Origin: Paenibacillus eucommiae
GTDB lineage: Bacteria > Bacillota > Bacilli > Paenibacillales > NBRC-103111
DNA: 64,000 nt
Assembly (NCBI RefSeq): GCF_017874215.1
Contig: NZ_JAGGLB010000012.1
Coordinates: 124,001 to 188,000 of the forward strand
Direction: 5' to 3'
Made by a program: the position numbers and the translations under genes. The notes under the pieces are model-generated. The model did not search any database, had not been told where the DNA came from, and saw only the letters and a list, made by a program, of their open reading frames with translations. This document shows, one piece after another, positions 60,908 to 64,000 of the stretch; position 1 is the stretch's first letter, and every line of letters starts with the position of its first letter.

Positions 60908-62050
60908 TTAAACCAAATTATGAAATCGTGATAGCGAAAACATACGGATGTCCTGCTCCGTACTCCCTTTTATAATTAAGTCGGAAAGCATCTCTCCTAC
61001 AACACTGGAAAATTTAAAGCCATGTCCAGAAAAGCCACCCGCTAACAAAACCTGCGGATACTCAGGATGACGGTCAATAATGAAATTATCATCGGGCGAG
61101 AACTCATACTTGCATACGGTTCCCTGTACCAGCCTGCCAGCTGCTTGCGGCATGTAAGCCTCCAGGAGATTGCGCAGATCTCCCTCATCCTCCTTATAGT
61201 GGCCAAAAGGTGCCACAGCATCTCCTGGCTTCCATTCGACACCCGTGTCATGCCTCCCGATTTTCAAGCCCGCTCCCCCAATGCTGGGAAATCCATAGTA
61301 ACCTCCCTCTGGACCGCCCAAGGTGAAACCGGGAAAGCGGCCGGCATCGAAAAGCTGGGCTTGGGCTTCAAACCAACCCACCACTTTACGGATAGAACGT
61401 ATAGGCAGACGGATGAAAGGCTCCAACGTTTTGAACCAGGCGCCTGCGCTTAATATGACTTGATTGGCGTAATAAACCCCACTGCGTGTGTGGACGGCTA
61501 CGCCCTCAGTTTCAACCTTAATATGTTCCACTGGCGTGTGTGCCAATAATTCTGCACCAGCCTCCAGTGCTTTTCTGCGATAAGCGGCAACGCATTTCTC
61601 ACTGTATAAATAACCTGCCTCCGGCTCGAACAAACCTGCGAAGGAATCAGGAAGCTTGAGTCCCGGCCAGCGTTGGCGAATTTCTTCCGCACTGAGCATT
61701 TCTACTGGACGCTTATAAGTTACGTGATCATTCTGCCCATCACTAAATGGATACGTCTCAAGATGCATCATATTCAAAACACCAGATTGAACTAACAGCT
61801 CCGTATCTGTCTCTTGTTCCAGCTCATTCCACAGCTCATGTGCCCGGATTGCCATGGAAATATAGGCAGCACCTCCACGATAAGCATGGCGGATAAGGCG
61901 CGGCTCACCGTGATGGCTTCCTTCTTGATGAGGAGGATCGAAAGCATCGATCATCAAAGTCCTGACACCCTGTTTAGCCAAATGATAGCCTGCACTCATC
62001 CCCATGGAACCGGCACCCGCAATGATAACATCATACGACTTATGAATCAT
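60908..62050 (-). CDS. sarcosine-oxidase / N-methyltryptophan-oxidase-like flavoprotein
   Basis: FAD amine oxidase of the monomeric sarcosine oxidase family, 380 aa. The N-terminal dinucleotide site is VIIAGAGSMGMSAGYHLAKQG. Cys313 in QGTVCKYEFSPDDNFIIDRHP matches the cysteine that binds FAD covalently in these enzymes, and GGFSGHGFKFSSVVGEMLSDL ends the FAD domain. It should oxidise a secondary or N-methyl amine with release of peroxide. It lies 8 bases after the M20 gene in the operon, so the substrate may be an amine freed there. Use of this family in sulfur salvage is not established. Confidence 0.88.
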   Translation of the reverse strand: MIHKSYDVIIAGAGSMGMSAGYHLAKQGVRTLMIDAFDPPHQEGSHHGEPRLIRHAYRGGAAYISMAIRAHELWNELEQETDTELLVQSGVLNMMHLETYPFSDGQNDHVTYKRPVEMLSAEEIRQRWPGLKLPDSFAGLFEPEAGYLYSEKCVAAYRRKALEAGAELLAHTPVEHIKVETEGVAVHTRSGVYYANQVILSAGAWFKTLEPFIRLPIRSIRKVVGWFEAQAQLFDAGRFPGFTLGGPEGGYYGFPSIGGAGLKIGRHDTGVEWKPGDAVAPFGHYKEDEGDLRNLLEAYMPQAAGRLVQGTVCKYEFSPDDNFIIDRHPEYPQVLLAGGFSGHGFKFSSVVGEMLSDLIIKGSTEQDIRMFSLSRFHNLV

Positions 62051-62058
62051 GAACCCTC

Positions 62059-63246
62059 CTATTCCTTACTGGACGCTTGAGGCAAATGCAAATGGTTTAA
62101 TGCTTGCTCTGCCAGCGAGGCAAAAAACTGCGCACTCACAAGCAAAGCCTGTTCGTCCAGATCAAACGCAGGATGATGCCACTCCTGACTGCCTGCAGTT
62201 CCCATGAACACAAACAATCCGGGTACTTTGCGCTGATAAAAGGCGAAATCCTCACCCGCAGGAGAAGGAACAGGCGTTATCGCATTTAATCCAAGCTGAT
62301 GCGCAGTTTGCTGCGCCAACTCAGCTAATTCAGCATCATTGTGTACAGGCGGCGGCCCTTGGATCCAGCGAACTTGGGCCTTCGTACCGTAAGCAGCAGC
62401 TACCCCTTCAACGACCTGGCGAAACCGTTCCAGCACACGGATCCGCACCCCTTCATCAAAGGTACGAATTGTGCCGTCCAGAATCGCTTTATCAGGAATA
62501 ATATTCCATGCGGTTCCACTGTGAATTTTAGTAACACTTATGACAGCACTTTCCTGGGAGCCCACATTGCGGCTAACGACGGACTGAAGTGCAGTCACGA
62601 TATGGGCTGCAGCAACGATGGGATCAATTCCTGCTTCCGGAACAGCGGCATGTGTTCCTAGACCTTCCACCTCAACGACGAAACCATCTGCCGCCGCCAT
62701 TAAAGGTCCCGCTTTAATACCCACAGTCCCGACTGCTAAATCAGGCTTATTGTGCATGCCGAATATCGCCCGGACTCCTTCCAGAGCACCACTGTTCAAT
62801 ATCAGCTCGGCCCCGCTCGCCTTTTCTTCTGCCGGCTGGAAGATGAAACGCACGGTGCCTTTCAGCTCTTTTTCTTTTTGTTTGAGTAAATAAGCGGCTC
62901 CAATGATCGAAGCTGTATGGAAATCATGGCCACAGGCGTGCATTTTCCCAGGATTTTGAGAAGCATACGGCAATCCCGTTTCTTCCTGGATAGGCAGCGC
63001 ATCGATATCTGCTCTTATGGCAATCACCGGGCCTTCCTGACTGCCCCCTACTTCCGCAATCAGCCCCGTTCGCAAAGCATAGCCGGCTTTATGAATTCCC
63101 GCCTCTGCAAGCCATGCCTCAATGGAGGCCGTCGTCTCAAACTCTTCATGTGACAATTCCGGATTGCGGTGCAGCTGACGCCGGATCTCGATCAGCTTTT
63201 GTTCCAATGACTGCAGTGACAGCAGCTCCAGTGTATTGCTTCCCAT
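62059..63246 (-). CDS. M20-family amidohydrolase (hippurate-hydrolase/YtnL type)
   Basis: A 395-aa relative of the enzyme at 56480-57727. Metal-site segments are KMHACGHDFHTASIIGAAYLL, the catalytic Glu in FQPAEEKASGAE, and WHHPAFDLDEQAL near the end; SPAGEDFAFYQRKVPG is typical. AAGAGGTGAACTGAA precedes ATG 63246, which lies 6 bases after the upstream luciferase-like gene. Expected role: deacetylation of N-acetyl amino acids, perhaps N-acetylcysteine, in the same pathway. Confidence 0.9.
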   Translation of the reverse strand: MGSNTLELLSLQSLEQKLIEIRRQLHRNPELSHEEFETTASIEAWLAEAGIHKAGYALRTGLIAEVGGSQEGPVIAIRADIDALPIQEETGLPYASQNPGKMHACGHDFHTASIIGAAYLLKQKEKELKGTVRFIFQPAEEKASGAELILNSGALEGVRAIFGMHNKPDLAVGTVGIKAGPLMAAADGFVVEVEGLGTHAAVPEAGIDPIVAAAHIVTALQSVVSRNVGSQESAVISVTKIHSGTAWNIIPDKAILDGTIRTFDEGVRIRVLERFRQVVEGVAAAYGTKAQVRWIQGPPPVHNDAELAELAQQTAHQLGLNAITPVPSPAGEDFAFYQRKVPGLFVFMGTAGSQEWHHPAFDLDEQALLVSAQFFASLAEQALNHLHLPQASSKE

Positions 63247-63252
63247 TTCAGT

Positions 63253-64000
63253 TCACCTCTTGTTTTCAGCCGACACCTCGGCGAATGCTTCATGAAGGAG
63301 CTCGAAGGAGCGCAGCCGCTTGGCAAAATCCTTCACTGTTGTTGTGACTATAAATTCGTCTATCGCATATTTTTGCTGATAGTCCAGAAGTTTCTGACGC
63401 ACAGTTGCCTTCGATCCTTTGGCGATTTCCGGTTCCTGAACTTCAATGGTATAAGCTTCATTAGACTGTCGTCCATATTCCTCTGCTTGCTCCACACTGC
63501 CCAAAGTTAATATTTTTCCGCTTTGCAGATGAATTTTGACGAGCTTGGTCGTCCCCGCCAATTCCTTGGCCTCCTCATCGGTATCCGCCACAATAACGGC
63601 CAGCGCCAAAATCAGCTGGGGCGAGCCACCTTTATCCCGGTTAAATTGGTTCCTGTAAGCGTCAAAAGCATTCGCAGCCACATCGGGATCGCTATTGATG
63701 AACTGGGAGAATACATAAGGCAGTCCCAGTTGGGCAGCTATTTCAGCACTTCCAACACTGGTGCCGAGGATGTAAATATCAGCGGGCTGCTCGGCTACGG
63801 GACTAGCCCGCAAACCTGCCAGCGGATGATCCTCTTCCAGATTGTTATGCACAAACTTTTCAAGCTCGATAATTTTGTCTGTTAATGAAGTTTCATCACG
63901 ATTCCCCTTCTGCAGCGCTTGGGTAGAGCGTGGCAGACCGCCAGGGGCTCTTCCGACACCCAGATCAATTCTTCCCGGCGCCAGAGACGCCAACAGGTTG
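63253..64000 (-). CDS. luciferase-like (LLM) flavin-dependent monooxygenase, partial
   Basis: The N-terminus lies beyond the right edge, so the gene is incomplete; the visible 246-aa part already contains SLAPGRIDLGVGRAPGG, typical of the YtmO/YwcH-like group about 90 residues into the protein. Later segments (DIYILGTSVGSAEIAAQLGLPYVF, ILALAVIVADTDEEAKELA) agree. In B. subtilis YtmO sits in the ytmI-ytnM sulfur operon with YtnJ, YtmI and HipO, the same partners found here. It is the first visible gene of the leftward operon. Confidence 0.88.
   Translation of the reverse strand, partial: NLLASLAPGRIDLGVGRAPGGLPRSTQALQKGNRDETSLTDKIIELEKFVHNNLEEDHPLAGLRASPVAEQPADIYILGTSVGSAEIAAQLGLPYVFSQFINSDPDVAANAFDAYRNQFNRDKGGSPQLILALAVIVADTDEEAKELAGTTKLVKIHLQSGKILTLGSVEQAEEYGRQSNEAYTIEVQEPEIAKGSKATVRQKLLDYQQKYAIDEFIVTTTVKDFAKRLRSFELLHEAFAEVSAENKR

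Overview
The window reads as chromosomal DNA of a Gram-positive, low-GC Paenibacillus-like bacterium (Bacillota). The grounds are strong AGGAGG-type ribosome sites, frequent GTG/TTG starts, very large S-layer-homology (SLH) surface enzymes, YesM/YesN-type two-component regulators, many AraC-type regulators and a ykoEDC thiamine-precursor transporter. The assignment is by style of gene content, not by a search.

Layout. 1-786: intergenic, with a dispersed hairpin-rich repeat and a terminator. 787-4712 (minus): ssuA-D-C-B sulfonate uptake and desulfonation operon. 4983-6185 (plus): an unusual HTH plus sulfonate-binding-domain fusion, divergent from ssuA. 6182-15651 (plus): TPP-riboswitch-controlled thiamine operon tenA-ykoE-ykoD-ykoC-thiF-thiE-thiS-thiG, then a repeat array, then thiO-thiD. 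15690-19138: a cupin protein, an HD-domain (YqeK-like) protein, a LysR regulator and an aldo/keto reductase. 19139-20219: two different families of hairpin repeats. 20220-43172: a glycan-utilisation locus with a hypothetical glycosidase-like protein, a 1622-aa SLH/DUF4838 protein, an AraC regulator, a 1926-aa GH123-like SLH protein, a sugar ABC importer (two permeases and a binding protein, no ATPase here), a YesM/YesN sensor-regulator pair and a tandem-ThuA protein. 43374-49039: a Nudix hydrolase, a large repeat copy, a cupin/amidohydrolase/MFS operon with a divergent AraC regulator, and a DinB-like protein. 49058-64000: two opposed gene sets around an AraC regulator, made of a peptide/glutathione-type ABC importer, two NtaA/DszA-type flavin monooxygenases, two M20 amidohydrolases, a GNAT acetyltransferase, a sarcosine-oxidase-like flavoenzyme and, cut by the right edge, a luciferase-like monooxygenase.

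How it fits together. Both ends are about organosulfur: ssu at the left, and at the right a set of enzymes matching the B. subtilis ytmI-ytnM / yxe type clusters that salvage cysteine from S-substituted cysteines (N-acetylation, flavin-dependent C-S cleavage, deacetylation). GGAATT-core motifs lie upstream of both, which suggests a shared CymR-like control; this is inference. The middle glycan locus looks like a regulon: a conserved ~70-bp promoter module occurs in front of both the 689-aa and the 1622-aa genes, next to an AraC regulator.

Two genome-level oddities stand out. First, a modular non-coding repeat (TTAACGATG hairpins plus conserved flanks) recurs in four intergenic regions. Second, short tandem repeats have expanded in many places, including in frame inside at least six proteins (SsuB, ThiO, a cupin protein, an MFS loop, an ABC ATPase linker, a monooxygenase tail).
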